In this document: in pieces, positions 1-10,029 of the stretch
Layout: the number at the start of each line of letters is the position of its first letter
Position numbering within the stretch: the stretch's first letter is position 1
NCBI GenBank assembly: GCA_002964805.2
Contig: PUDQ02000019.1
Span: 248,001 to 312,000 of the forward strand
Source of the DNA: Trametes villosa
Taxonomy: Eukaryota > Basidiomycota > Agaricomycetes > Polyporales > Polyporaceae
Reading direction: 5' to 3'
DNA: 64,000 nt
The notes under the pieces: generated by a model
Database searches by the model: none
Told to the model about the DNA's origin: nothing
What the model saw: only the letters and a program-made list of their open reading frames with translations
Program-made: the position numbers and the translations under genes

Positions 1-326
1 CACGCCGGGGCGCCGCAGTTGGGCAGCTGTGGGACAGTGAGCGCGCACGCGAAGCAGCCCGATCTCGGACAAGCATACACGCACCGTGGTGATGTCCGAC
101 GCCGTACGCCAGTATTCGGGCTGGTAAAACGGTGTCCGCGTCGTCCCCGGCATCACGTCCTGGAGCGCGTCGAGCTCTTCGAGCGGGAACGACACGCAGG
201 GGTCGCAGATGTTCGCGCCCGTGCCTTTGTACACCGCTTCGTCGAAACCCCCGTTGAATCCGGCCTCGTCGAGCACGGCCGCGAGCGCATCGTTGGGGTT
301 CGCCTCCGCGGGTTTCATCGCCGGAT
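1..326 (-). CDS. Unrecognised partial gene running off the window start
   Basis: On the minus strand a frame opens at or before an ATG near position 326 and reads MKPAEANPNDALAAVLDEAG, then a stretch with GFDEAVYKGTGANICDPCVSF and LEELDALQDVMPG. A plausible intron donor (GTGCGTGT) follows after the residues WRTASDITT at about position 95, so the coding part continues past the left edge. The same frame stays open upstream of the ATG, so an earlier exon may exist. I do not recognise the family. It may be one gene with the weak minus-strand exons at 430-1240. Confidence 0.4.
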
Positions 327-432
327 GGGGTAGGCCCGGAGTCGGGGCGCGAGGCAGACCTGGCCGGCGTGCGGGCGGCGCGGACGTGGTGCACACCCCA
401 AGCGACTGGGCGTCGTGTCCAGGTCTGCGGGG

Positions 433-1240
433 TCATTGCTGGTGTCGTCTGGAGACCAGAGTGGTCGCCGGAGCGAGGAAGGATGGCCGGGCACACGTGG
501 TGGATACGACGGCGAGCCTCGTTGCGGCGACGTCAGGGCGTTTGGCCGGGAAGAGGGGGGGTGGTACAGTGATAGGTCGGCGAGAAGGTTGTGTAGGGCG
601 CAGTGCCCTCTGTTGGCGGAGCGTAGCGAGCTTGTCGCAGCTGACTGAGCTCGAGCCGGCGGATGTCAACAGTTCGAGCCTCGTCCAGCCTTCCACGGAG
701 TCGCGCGTGCGCACACGCGTTGCCAGAAAGGCGGCGGTGCATGTCTGGAAGGGCGTAGTCTTCGTCGATGAACGCGCGCGGGGAGCAGAGAAATGTGTAC
801 TTACCATTTTTTGGCTGCCGGACTTCCCTGGGTTCGAGGATGATGTGCGGGCGGCGAAGAACGCGAAGCGGCTGCCAAAACTCGGCTGCCGCAGGCTTGC
901 GGACGGATGGCTGGATAGGCGCGAGGGGGAGGGGGGGCAATTGAAACATGTAAACAGAAAAAGTAAGGTTAGTACTCACCAAGAGGCTGCTCGGACAAGA
1001 GCCAGAGGGCGGCGTGCCTGCACGCGGTGGCGACGAGCCGGCGTGCTCGGATTACGCCGGATGCGGGTACGATAAACTCGCAAGCACCTGTTGAGTATGA
1101 TCGACAGGTTTTTCGAGGTGCAGTTCGATGTGGAGAGCCCCGACGCGGGCAGGGTCGTTTGAGGAGACGACCGCGGCCGCAGCGAACACGAACGGGCAAA
1201 GACGGCGGGCAGTTGCACCCGGCTTACGTCGTGGTCGCAT
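433..1240 (-). CDS. Possible 5' exons of an unrecognised minus-strand gene
   Basis: Minus-strand splice signals look credible here. One candidate intron is GTGAGTACTAACCTTAC...CTATCCAG (about 979-912) and another is GTAAGTACAC...CTTCCAG (about 808-748). The exon between them reads IILEPREVRQPKNG. An ATG at 1240 opens a frame beginning MRPRRKPGATARRLCPFVFA, an Arg-rich start followed by an Ala/Val stretch that could be a weak signal or anchor. Reading frames across the introns do not join cleanly in my hands, so the model is unresolved. No family recognised. The region 1241-1850 shows nothing I can support. Confidence 0.25.
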
Positions 1241-1858
1241 AGAATAGGCACCAGGTGACCGGCCGAGGGTGTCTCAAGGACAGCAGGACCGAGGAGGAGA
1301 GAAGGAACAGCGGGGTGCCGGTGAGGGCAGGCACCTGGGAGGGACATAACCCAACCCTGGTACCCACCACTCAGCCCCCCGCGCGAGACCGTGGACGGCC
1401 AGAGATGCAGAGGTGAGACAGGAGAGCCCGAAGCGACTGAAAGCACCCATTATGAGATAGGAGGCGCACAGCGGGACGACGAGGGCGGAGGGAGATGAAG
1501 ATGTCGCGTAGTCGCGACCGGGACAAGTGAGGGGATCGTGATGGAAACGTGTGACCGTCACGCCCAATGACCGTTCGTGGGCTCCGATTGAACGTCCGAT
1601 TGACCGGTCTACAACTATTTTGTAGGCAGTCAAAGGAGGAGTTCATTAATACATGTGAGAATCCCAGGTGCTATTCCCGGCGGGACGCACTGGATTATTA
1701 GCGTGACACACGGCCAGTCCCTTTCATGGGCGCTTGCGTGTGACCGGACGCGTTCTGGCGCCGAAGCAATCCCCAGGCCTCGCGACACGCCTGCCTCGTC
1801 ACCATCCCACCACGACCACCGCGCTCACCGCTCCCCGCCGACTGCACCTGACCACGAG

Positions 1859-3877
1859 ATGCCCGAGCTTGACATCTTACACGGCTTTGAGTACTTGGCG
1901 CTGCAGCTGAAGGCAAAATGGGCTCAGACACACACGGAGCCGATGAGAGGTGAGGCTCAACGCGCGCGTACTCAGGCGCGGTCAAACTCACCGTGGTTAC
2001 ACACGCAGCGCATATCGAACTGTTCCCGCGCGTTTGGGCGGTCGGTACAGCGAAGAAAAGCTACGCGACGTGCACGGTGAATCACCACCGCGAGTTCAAC
2101 TACTTCGAGGCGCTGGAGCCCGCCCCGCTCGACTACGTTCCCAACAAATGCGACATGACGAAGGCGCCGAAGGACGCCCGCCGGCTCATTAAGCCCCTGC
2201 ACGACGGCGAGTTCTTCGTGAAAGCCAGGGGAAAGGAGATAGTGTTCGCTGCAGGTTATGTGAGTGTATGGTGGAGATGTGAGGCAAGTACTGACGGCTC
2301 GTTAGCACGCTATCCGGGTCCATTTCGGCTTGGAGGGCACGATGATCGTCCTGCCGACGCAGGACTACAAAGATATCGTCGCCGAGGACTGCCCGGGGAA
2401 CAATCCCAACGCGGCAAAGGCTGCGCGGATGCGACTGTTCAAAGTCCCCGATCGCTTGCGTGTAGCGGGCGCGCGTGAACTACCGCGCCCGTACCAGACG
2501 ATGGCGATCTTCGCAGCTGTCGTCGGTGAGGAGTATACGCTAGCTATGGTCGATCACAATCGACTGCTCCGGTTGCACATCATGAGCCGAGGGGTGGCAT
2601 GGGCGGATGGCGACGTCGAGCCAGGTTCGAAGGTGTGTCTGCTGATATTAGCGTCACGACAAAGAGCTTAATATGTGGCAGATGTGGCCGCTGCTCTGGT
2701 CCGACAACCATGGGCCCGATTGGATCCACGAGACCGCAGAGGCCCAGGCAGGACTCGACCAGTGGCGCGCCCGCGTACTCGCTGGCGAGGAGGAATTCTC
2801 GGCCAAAGGCAGCAAGGACCGTCTCGAGCCAGCACTGGTCGACGTGATGTGCGCCGATCAGCGGACGTTCAGCGGGTTCGGTCAGCACACAGTCACCGAC
2901 GGCTTGCATCAGCTGGCTCTGTACCCCTCCGCGCCGCCACGCTTTGTCTGCGAAGATGATGCGAGGTTCGAACGCTTCCGGGAAGGCCTCCCCGCGTACG
3001 CCCGGCAGTTCGTCTCGGAAACTTACCGTCAGCGCTGCCTGTCCAACGCCAACCAGGAAACTCCCTTGGCGTACAATTATACCACTGATGATCATTTTTT
3101 GAGCCAGTACCTCAAAGTCTATCGCAAGAGCATGGTGCGCATGTCCAAGGAAGAGTACAATGATTTTGCGTCGCAAGGCCTGTTCAAGCGCGAGCATATG
3201 ATCGGTGAGTGAACTCCGACCCCCTTGGACAGCGTGTTGACGTCCAGTGATCCAGGAGAACCGTACATCCCAAAGGAGAGCGAGCTCGTCAACGTCTCCT
3301 GGACCAATGTCCCGGTCTACATGCTCAAAGGAGCTAATGGGGAGCCAATCTATACGGCGATCATCGCATCCAGGCCTGCGACATGGCGATACAATGAAGC
3401 TCATGTGGATGAGGTGAGAGCAGAGGCTAGCCAGGCAATGTCAGCTAATCACCGAGTAGAAAGACTTTAGCTCCGGACGCAAGAGGAGCCGGATTCATCA
3501 CAACACTTGGACCCGCGTCCTTCGGCACGTTCAAGGACAGCCAGTTCGAGGTGGAGGAGCGGGAAGCGCCGGGGAGGAAGAAGAAGGTGAGTAGGATGTT
3601 AGAATCACCAACATATCCTCACGCAGCGAAGCAGGTGCGGACGGGCAAACCGGGGAGACCAGCGAGGGCGAAGCCTCTGGCAGCTGAGTTGAGGGCGCGG
3701 GCAGCGCGAGCCCCAGCAGCGCTGAAGCGAGCGGAACAGCAGGCTGAAGTCATAGCAGCACGATCAGCCCCGGACGATGGTAGCGCGCCCAAACGTCGAA
3801 GACTGTCGCGTGCAGCCATGCGTGCATTAGGAGTACAATCGGATAGGCAGACGAGGTCTGGTACATGTGGTGTCTAG
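1859..3877 (+). CDS. Hypothetical multi-exon protein with basic C-terminal tail
   Basis: The start is ATG 1859 (MPELDILHGFEYLALQLKAK). Exon 1 ends at 1949 (phase 1, donor GTGAGG) and joins exon 2 at 2009 (AHIELFPRVWAVGTAKKSYA). Exon 2 ends with FAAGY before GTGAGTGTATGG. Exon 3 covers about 2308-2633, with HAIRVHFGLEGTM and PGSK at its end, and joins MWPLLWSDNHGP at about 2684. A further exon (about 3242-3413) contains VSWTNVPVYMLKG and IASRPATWRYNEAHVDE. The last exons (about 3460-3877) encode a Lys/Arg-rich tail with PGRPARAKPLAAELRARAAR and APKRRRLSRA, which looks like a nuclear localisation signal. The join at about 3207-3242 does not keep frame with the obvious donor and acceptor, so either the intron is misread or there is a small indel. 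I do not recognise the family. Confidence 0.6.
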
Positions 3878-4600
3878 TATGTGGCTATCAAGGAACGGAG
3901 ACATCTGCTGCGCCAGGTCAGTACTTAGACCAGTTGAATAGACAGAAGTCGGACGCACGCACAGCTTGGGTTTCACCGGGGGGAGGGAGACGTGTACGTG
4001 AACGGCACCACGTGCTTGAACTTCAACAGCGATTATAGTTGAACCCGAATGAGAAGGCATGTCCTGCCAAGTGAATAAGTATGAGCCTCCAAGCGCAAGG
4101 AATGAAGCATACCGGCGTATTATTAGGGCAAATGTAGAGTACAGGGTGCTTCGGAGAAACAGGAGCAAAGAACACGCTGCCCAGCGCTACAGTTTTCGTG
4201 CAGGGCAAGCACAGGCAAACATCAGCGGTCCGGGCGGACCGTGGGCGCTGGTCGAAATCTGCTTCAATTTCGGGGGGGCGGGTGACCTTGCACACAAGGT
4301 AACCGTCACGGTGCGACGCTTGTATCGCGAGCAGAAGGAGAAGACAAGGCTGGCCGCCACCATCTCCGAAGGGCAACGCTAGCTTACATAGTGCGATGAA
4401 GGCATGTATCTATCGCCACATCGTTTATGCTACGCGGTGGAGGGACGGTGATTTCTCAAAGGACATAGGTGGATCTCGGCGAACGGGCCCTGCGGTAACT
4501 GATTCGCGGATAACCGGTTCCGCGAGAGACAGCAGGTCCAAAGACTCGCCCTTTAAGTCACTTCATCTAATATCCTCTGTGACATCGCTCGACAGATTTT
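3878..4600. other. Intergenic, nothing supported
   Basis: Short open frames on both strands, with no convincing splice structure or motif. Confidence 0.4.
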
Positions 4601-4620
4601 CGAACTCCGGGGGCGAGACG

Positions 4621-4630
4621 TATAAGAGGA
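4621..4630 (+). promoter_or_regulatory. TATA-like box before the 4687 gene
   Basis: The sequence TATAAGAGGA lies 66 bp upstream of the ATG at 4687, a sensible TATA-to-start distance for a fungal gene with a short leader. It is followed by pyrimidine-rich DNA (CTCTCTTCAGTCGCCCC), where initiation could occur. Inference from motif and spacing only. Confidence 0.4.
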
Positions 4631-4686
4631 CGCGGGCATCGTACACTCTCTTCAGTCGCCCCTCTCCCCGCTCTCCACGATCCGCC

Positions 4687-5385
4687 ATGTCTGTGCCCAC
4701 ACCCCCTCCAAGCAAGCACCCTATCGATCCCGCCCGCCCTCAGGACTCTCCAGGTGACGCATCCGGAAACGCCGACAATGACGAAGCGCTGGTTTTCTTC
4801 CTCGTACCTCCTGTGCGCGCTAGCAGCTATCAGCGGGTACGTACTTCCGCCATGTACGGATATCTACCTGCTATCACTGACGATGCGTCTACTCAGCGCG
4901 CCGCCGACGTGCGCCGTAAACGACGGCTCATGACGGACGACTCACCGCCGGGCATATACTGGACCGGCAGAACCGACCTATACAACAGCAAGCAGTTCGT
5001 GATCAAGGCTATCAAGGAGAGCGATGGCGAGCGAGCCAGTGTGTCCGAGTCAGTCGACCCCGCAAGTGCCCATGTCCCACACTCCGACTCCGAAGACTCC
5101 TCCTACTTGGAGCCAACTCACAAGGGCATCCCCAACCCTGGAACACCGGTATTGGCATCGTCGACGTCTGACGTGAGATCGTCCTCTGCTCGTTTGCCGT
5201 TCGCCTGCTAATACTTCGGGAATGTGGCGTCAGGGTTCTGAGTCCGACTTTGACTCGTCGCCGCCAACGCCGCCTGACGAAGCCGAGAACTCTGGTGGAA
5301 GCAAGCGCCGCCTTGCCACATCCCGACGTAGACCACGCGTTCAAGGCCACATCAGCAAAACACGCTCGCCTCTGCACACTCTGTA
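4687..5385 (+). CDS. Hypothetical Ser/Pro-rich acidic-basic protein, three exons
   Basis: The start is ATG 4687 (MSVPTPPPSKHPIDPARPQD). Exon 1 ends after ASSYQR at a GTACGTAC donor and exon 2 resumes with RAADVRRKRRLMTDD. Exon 2 contains GIYWTGRTDLYNSKQFVIKA and ends after STSD at GTGAGATCG. Exon 3 starts GSESDFDSSPPTPPDEAENS and ends with RRRPRVQGHISK...SPLHTL and a TAA at 5383-5385. The protein is short, low-complexity and charged, and I recognise no family. Oddly, the stop codon lies inside the sequence I read as the left end of the neighbouring transposable element (from about 5379), so the native C terminus may have been cut off by that insertion. Confidence 0.6.
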
Positions 5386-5574
5386 ACCTCTAACAAATTA
5401 GACAAGATACTTCCAGAGGATACAGAACATTTTAGAGTGTGCAGAATAACTTAGAACATACAGAAGCACTTAGAACATATAGATATTCACAGAGGCCACA
5501 GAGCACCCAAGACCATGTCCAGATACATACAGAAAGCTTGATATTTGTGTCGATTATAGATATATACATCTCTA

Positions 5575-7207
5575 CTACAGTGGCTTCAAAAGCTCGCAGG
5601 TATGGTAGTCTGCATAAGGGTTAAGGAAGAATTCTTTGAAAGCATTAAGAGTATTACTAAAGTGAAAGCGGGCAGGGATGCGAGTGCGCCCGTAAATACC
5701 CATGAGATGACAAGAACGAACAATGGTATCGACGGAAATAATTGAAAGAAACTGCTGCCCATGAGACTTCTCAGGGCGAACACGCCACATCCCCATGACG
5801 GGATCGGGCGCATCCCCAACGGTCTCGAACCACTCTACCAATGCACACTCATAGCGTGTAATCCTATGAGTAAAGGAAAGGAATGCACGCACACGGCAAA
5901 CGGCCATCCCATCCATCCCCTCACCATCACCGATCTGAACCAGAACAGTGTCAAAGCGGGGATGCTGTTTTCGCCATCGCGGGGCACAACGGATGATTTC
6001 CGAATGCATCCCGTTGGGCCCACATAGCTCGCTCGGAGCGAAGAATGTCGCAGTCGCACTGCAGTACACCTTGACAGGTGTGCTCGGCGAAATCCACGGA
6101 CACGCGCCTAGCGGGACATGCTCGTCCGGCTCGTCGTAACCAGGATAGAGCTGCTCGCGTAGGAAACGCCGCAGCAACTCCATCAGCGATGGCGCGCGCA
6201 GCTCCCGGGATAAAGCACGTATGCGCGATTGATATACTACAGATCCCCTTGTGAGCAAGCATATCACTATATTGAAGGATGCTTACCAGGCCGTGTCGGC
6301 AGCCGGACGTGTGATTGAATCTCGGGACCATTGATGTCTGCAACACGCTGTGCAGCCGCATGCAGCTGCTCAGCGGTTCGTTGGCGATCTTGCGGAGGGG
6401 CAAGCCCAACCTACACAGGATAAGTCCCAACGACCATCAAGTCATAAAGATACTCACCTTGCGCAACGCGTATGTCACGACATCGCCCTCTAGCAGACCG
6501 CGTCGCCCAAGGTCGACACGCATCGCGGCCAGTTTGCTCAGGCGCGTGTTAGTGCGCAGGATTTGTATAAGGGGGTTATTGCGGTTCGAAGCGCGCCAGG
6601 GACGCTTGACCGCTGCGATGTGCTTCGACTCGCTGATGGACGTGCAGATGCCGTTCGGCGACCCGAAGCGCTTGATCATCCGCGTGTAGTGGAGTAACGC
6701 GTGCTGTCGGGGGAGGGAGAACCCGTCCGGTCGTACGCCAGTCTCGATAAAAACGCTCCGTAGGTCACGGAAGCGGGAAAGCGCCGCATCCATGGCATCG
6801 AGTGTCTCGACATCGTGAGACGGGCGACGGGCGAGGTAGGCGAAGTCGAGGAATGCGGCGATGCATGTGATCATCCTCTCCGGCACGTAACCCGATAACG
6901 CGGGAAGGAAAACCTATAATACAATGAACACGCAACTCAGTGACATGCAGGAGACGATGACTAACCTTCATGAGCGCTTTGGAGTCGTTCCCGGTCCACT
7001 GCTTGAAGTTACGTCCCTGCGGAAACCGGCGTAGCCCCGGAAACGCCGGGGCTGCAGCGATACTAACTATCCATTAGCAGATAGAAGACGTCCGAAACGA
7101 AGAGGACGAACCGACGGTCGATGTCATCCATGATGCGTTTAGCTTCGCGGGCGCTAGGCGCGGTCAGGCGGATATAATCCTCAACCCAAGAGACCAGATG
7201 GTCCTTG
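5575..7207 (-). pseudogene. Plavaka-type transposase, C-terminal half only
   Basis: Spliced minus-strand exons (about 7207-7114, 7062-6966, 6913-6458, 6412-6290, 6237-5575) encode the conserved C-terminal half of Plavaka transposases, CACTA-like DNA transposases of Agaricomycetes. Landmarks in order: KRIMDDIDRR joined to IAAAPAFPGLRRFPQG, then NFKQWTGNDSKALMK, FLPALSGYVPERMI, FGSPNGICTSISESKHIAAV, KRPWRASNRNNPLIQIL, the LMELLRRFLREQLYPGY segment, and the terminal ALVEWFETVGDAPDPVMGMW and VDTIVRSCHLMGIYGR region (the DUF6830-like tail, from memory). Introns are 45-65 nt with canonical ends, and no frameshift is seen in this half. The coding sequence ends abruptly at about 7207. The upstream DNA is the acidic plus-strand gene, so the DDE/RNase-H-like part is absent and no active enzyme can be made. 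Confidence 0.8.
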
Positions 7208-7267
7208 AAAGTACCCTAGTATGCGCCACATGACGCTTACTCCCCCGATATCGGCTACGCTCAGGAC

Positions 7268-9695
7268 ATGGACTACGCATGGGGCGACGACGACGACTAC
7301 AATCACAGCGCCGACTACGGGCACAACGACGCCAGCGATGAAGGCTTCGACCAGGACTACCGCTTCGGCATCGAGAGCAAGATCAGCCGCTACCACGATG
7401 ATGCTGCCAGCCGGGCCGGCCACTCCGAAAGCGACGACCGGAGCACTAGCGACGAAGAGCCCTCCTACATGGATGACTTAGTCTCCGGAGAGGACGGTGG
7501 CGATGAGGACGGGGATGGGTACGGGGACGGGGACGGGGACGGGGACGGGGACGGAGACGACGATGACGATGACGATGATGAGGTCGACGACGACGAGAGC
7601 GATGACGAGTCGGACGAGGACGACGAGTCGGACGAGGACGAGGCGGACGAGGAGGAGAGTGAGGACGAGGCGGACGAGGAGGGCGAGGACGGGGATGAGG
7701 GGGGCGAGGACGAGGATGAGGATGATGCCATGCAGGTGAGCATTCAGTCACGTCTTCTCCGCTTCTAACCACAACATGCATGTATCCTAGTCTCGCTCCA
7801 AGCCGACGGCCTCCCAAAGGCGAAGACAGAAGCGCGATGCCGTGCGCGGCGGTGTGGCTCAATTCCGTCAATGTGAGGAACTGCCCACCACTCGTAAGCG
7901 CACACGGCGTAGGAGTGAACAGGAGTAAGTCTTTTTTTGTAGCTAGGAACCACTACTAATGTTCTCCTAGGGCTCCTCGGGCAAGCAAACGGACGAAGAC
8001 GAACGGCGGCTCCGCATTGAAGCGTAACTGGCAGAACATCACACCGCCGGTACCAGCGAAGATCCCAGCCGAACCGACTCGAGCTTCCCGACCAAGGCAG
8101 CCTGCGTCGCAATCTGCATGGAAGCATATCCTTCATGGCTCCTCCCCGCCCGGAACCCCTCGGTCGACTCGGTCGACGCGTTCTCGTAGTCGCGGCGCGC
8201 GTTCTGTACCGCCGCCGGCGTCCCATGCTCAACCCATCCACCCTCGCTCTCAGCCTGCCAAGTCGCGCGCTCCGCCTGCCAAGTCGCGCGCTCCGCCTGC
8301 CAAGTCGCACGCTCCGCCTGCCAAATCGCGCGCTCCGCCCACCAAGTCGCGCGTACAGCCCATCAGCTTGTCGCGCGGCCGGCTTCCGAGGCATGCATCT
8401 CCCGAGACAGCTAATGACGAGGACGCAGAGGACAGCTATTCCGCGATTGGTGGGCTCACCGATGCCGATGTCGCCATGTCTCGCGAGGATGCTGTTTATG
8501 CTAAACGTCATCAACGTGTATGGCATTTCATACGTCTTCATGTGAGTGCACGCTGACATTGCGAACAGATTCCTGTCATCATCGAGCCCTTAGATGATGA
8601 GCCCGACCGCGATGGCAGCTCTCCTGTGCGAGGCAAGCGTCGTCCGCGTCGCTCTTCACACGAAATCCCGGAGGACAAGTCACGCTCAACCGCGAACCTC
8701 CCCGCCTTCATCAAGCCACACTTCTGGACGAAGCTGGTCCCCGCTGCACTCGACTACGTCGGTACCAAGACGAACCCGTGGGACCTCCAAGAACATGGCG
8801 CCGACGAGATGCTCGACCTCTTCCAAGAGCTCGTCGATGATCTGTGCCCGGATGAAGACTACAAGCTCACCAAAACTGACGTCATCTACAAAGTTGTGAG
8901 TAGCCCGAACCGTTGCTTGTCCCCGCACATTTAACCGTCAAGTCACAGGCCCAACAGCAGGTCTACGAATGGCGCGCACAGTTCGCGAACGTTGCAGTCG
9001 CTGTCATTCATGACACCATCGTGCACAAGTTTGGCCCGAAGACGAAGCGTAGCGTCATTCGCAAGTGGGTGCGCAATGCGAACATCGATGGCGGTGAGGC
9101 ACTTTGGGGCAGACCACACAAGAACGTGAGCTTGATTGTCGTAGTCCCCTGTGCACAGCTAATGTTTCTATAGCCGAAGAAGGCGCATGGCAAACTTCAG
9201 TCGAAGTATGTGCTCAAGACCTTCGCCTTTCACCTGAACTCGATCCAGGGCTCGTTTCGTGAGTTCGGCTATCCTGCCGGCGCTCTCGCGCTGACGGCTG
9301 CTGCGGTAAGTGGGTTGCCTACACTATGATCACCATTCTCATCGCCCCCTTGCTACAGGTTCAGCATGTTTTCCCCATGTTCAAGACTGGCACGTTCGTG
9401 CCTGGACAGGGGTTCACCAAGGCCAACGTCGACTCCCTAACAGCCTCTTGGTACCGTAAGTGCACACGCCGGTTCCTCAAGGATCCTGAGAAGTTCGACT
9501 CGGTCTTGCGGCGAGCAGCAAAGTACCGTAAAGTTGCTCGTGCGCACGTGGAGAAGCCGAAGGATGGTGCGGAGGCACCTGATCTCTTTGATCGTAGCAG
9601 CCCTCCGCTTACAGATGAGGACTACTCTGGTAAGTTGTTTGACCGTTCACCGACATATCATCGAGGCTGACTGTTACATCCCAGACAGCTCCTGA
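7268..9695 (+). CDS. DUF6532-like protein with acidic N terminus, in the Plavaka element
   Basis: ATG 7268 opens MDYAWGDDDDYNHSADYGHN. The same frame is open upstream to an acceptor-like CCCTAG near 7217, so the true start may be in a lost exon. Residues about 80-155 are almost only Asp/Glu with Gly and Ser, from imperfect GACGGG and GACGAG repeats at 7508-7730. A basic, Ser/Pro-rich middle follows, with five PAKSRAP repeats. The C-terminal globular part is spread over exons with short introns: FIKPHFWTKLVPAALDYVG, MLDLFQELVDDLCPDEDYK, VYEWRAQFANVAVAVIHDTI, YVLKTFAFHLNSIQGSF, GYPAGALALTAAAVQHVFP and FKTGTFVPGQGF. The order and the ALAL...TG pattern resemble DUF6532, a fungal domain of unknown function. 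That match is from memory and moderately certain. The last exon ends DYSDSS and TGA at 9693-9695. It is probably a passenger gene of the element. Confidence 0.65.
8254..8358 (+). repeat. 21-bp coding minisatellite, five copies
   Basis: Five tandem 21-bp units, CCTGCCAAGTCGCGCGCTCCG and near variants, encode PAKSRAP x5 (the last unit diverges to PTKSRVQ). Differences are single substitutions, so the array is in frame and recent. It sits in the basic linker of the DUF6532-like protein. Confidence 0.85.
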
Positions 9696-10029
9696 ATACC
9701 CTTCCTCTCCTGATGCTTAGCCGTCTAGGCCGTTTAGATATATCTCTCACCGCATACTCTAATACTCATACATTGTTTTAATCCATAGTACATAGTCCAC
9801 ATATCTGCTTACAATATACCTGATTTAATCCTGTATCATCTTGAGCACGAGTTTCCAGCTGATATCGTTCTAGCTGCCTCTGCCGATGTCTGCAAGTTCC
9901 TTGGTCGCTCTGTCGTCTCTATGAGCTCTGTGGATCCTTGTGGAAAGTTCTGTATTGTCTAACATCTGCAATCACTGTAACCTCTGCGGCAGAGGATACA
10001 GAGCCCGCAGAGGTGAACGCATTTTGCTG
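9696..10029. other. Intergenic with element right end
   Basis: AT-rich 3' flank of the DUF6532-like gene holding the inverted subterminal motifs of the Plavaka derivative (about 9868-10003). The start codon of protease A follows only 27 bp beyond the element end, so its promoter may lie within or just past the element. Confidence 0.4.

Larger units (their letters stand above)
5379..10003. mobile_element. Probable Plavaka (CACTA-like) element, deletion derivative
   Basis: The left end reads CTCTGTAACCTCT from 5379. The reverse complement of the right end reads CTCTGTATCCTCT from 10003. Both ends are followed by TTAGACAA and then ATACAGAAC, so the ends are imperfect inverted repeats. Subterminal motifs of the type CAGAGGATACAGA and TTAGAACATA recur at 5410-5510 and, inverted, at 9870-9960. 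Inside lie the 3' half of a Plavaka-family transposase (minus) and a DUF6532-like gene (plus), meeting head to head near 7210-7268. The N-terminal catalytic half of the transposase is missing, so the element is non-autonomous. Exact termini and target-site duplication are not determined. Confidence 0.5.

Noticed and set aside
7446..7871. Long Pro/Arg- and Ser-rich minus-strand frames
   Set aside because: They are antisense shadows of the Asp/Glu repeat tract of the plus-strand gene.
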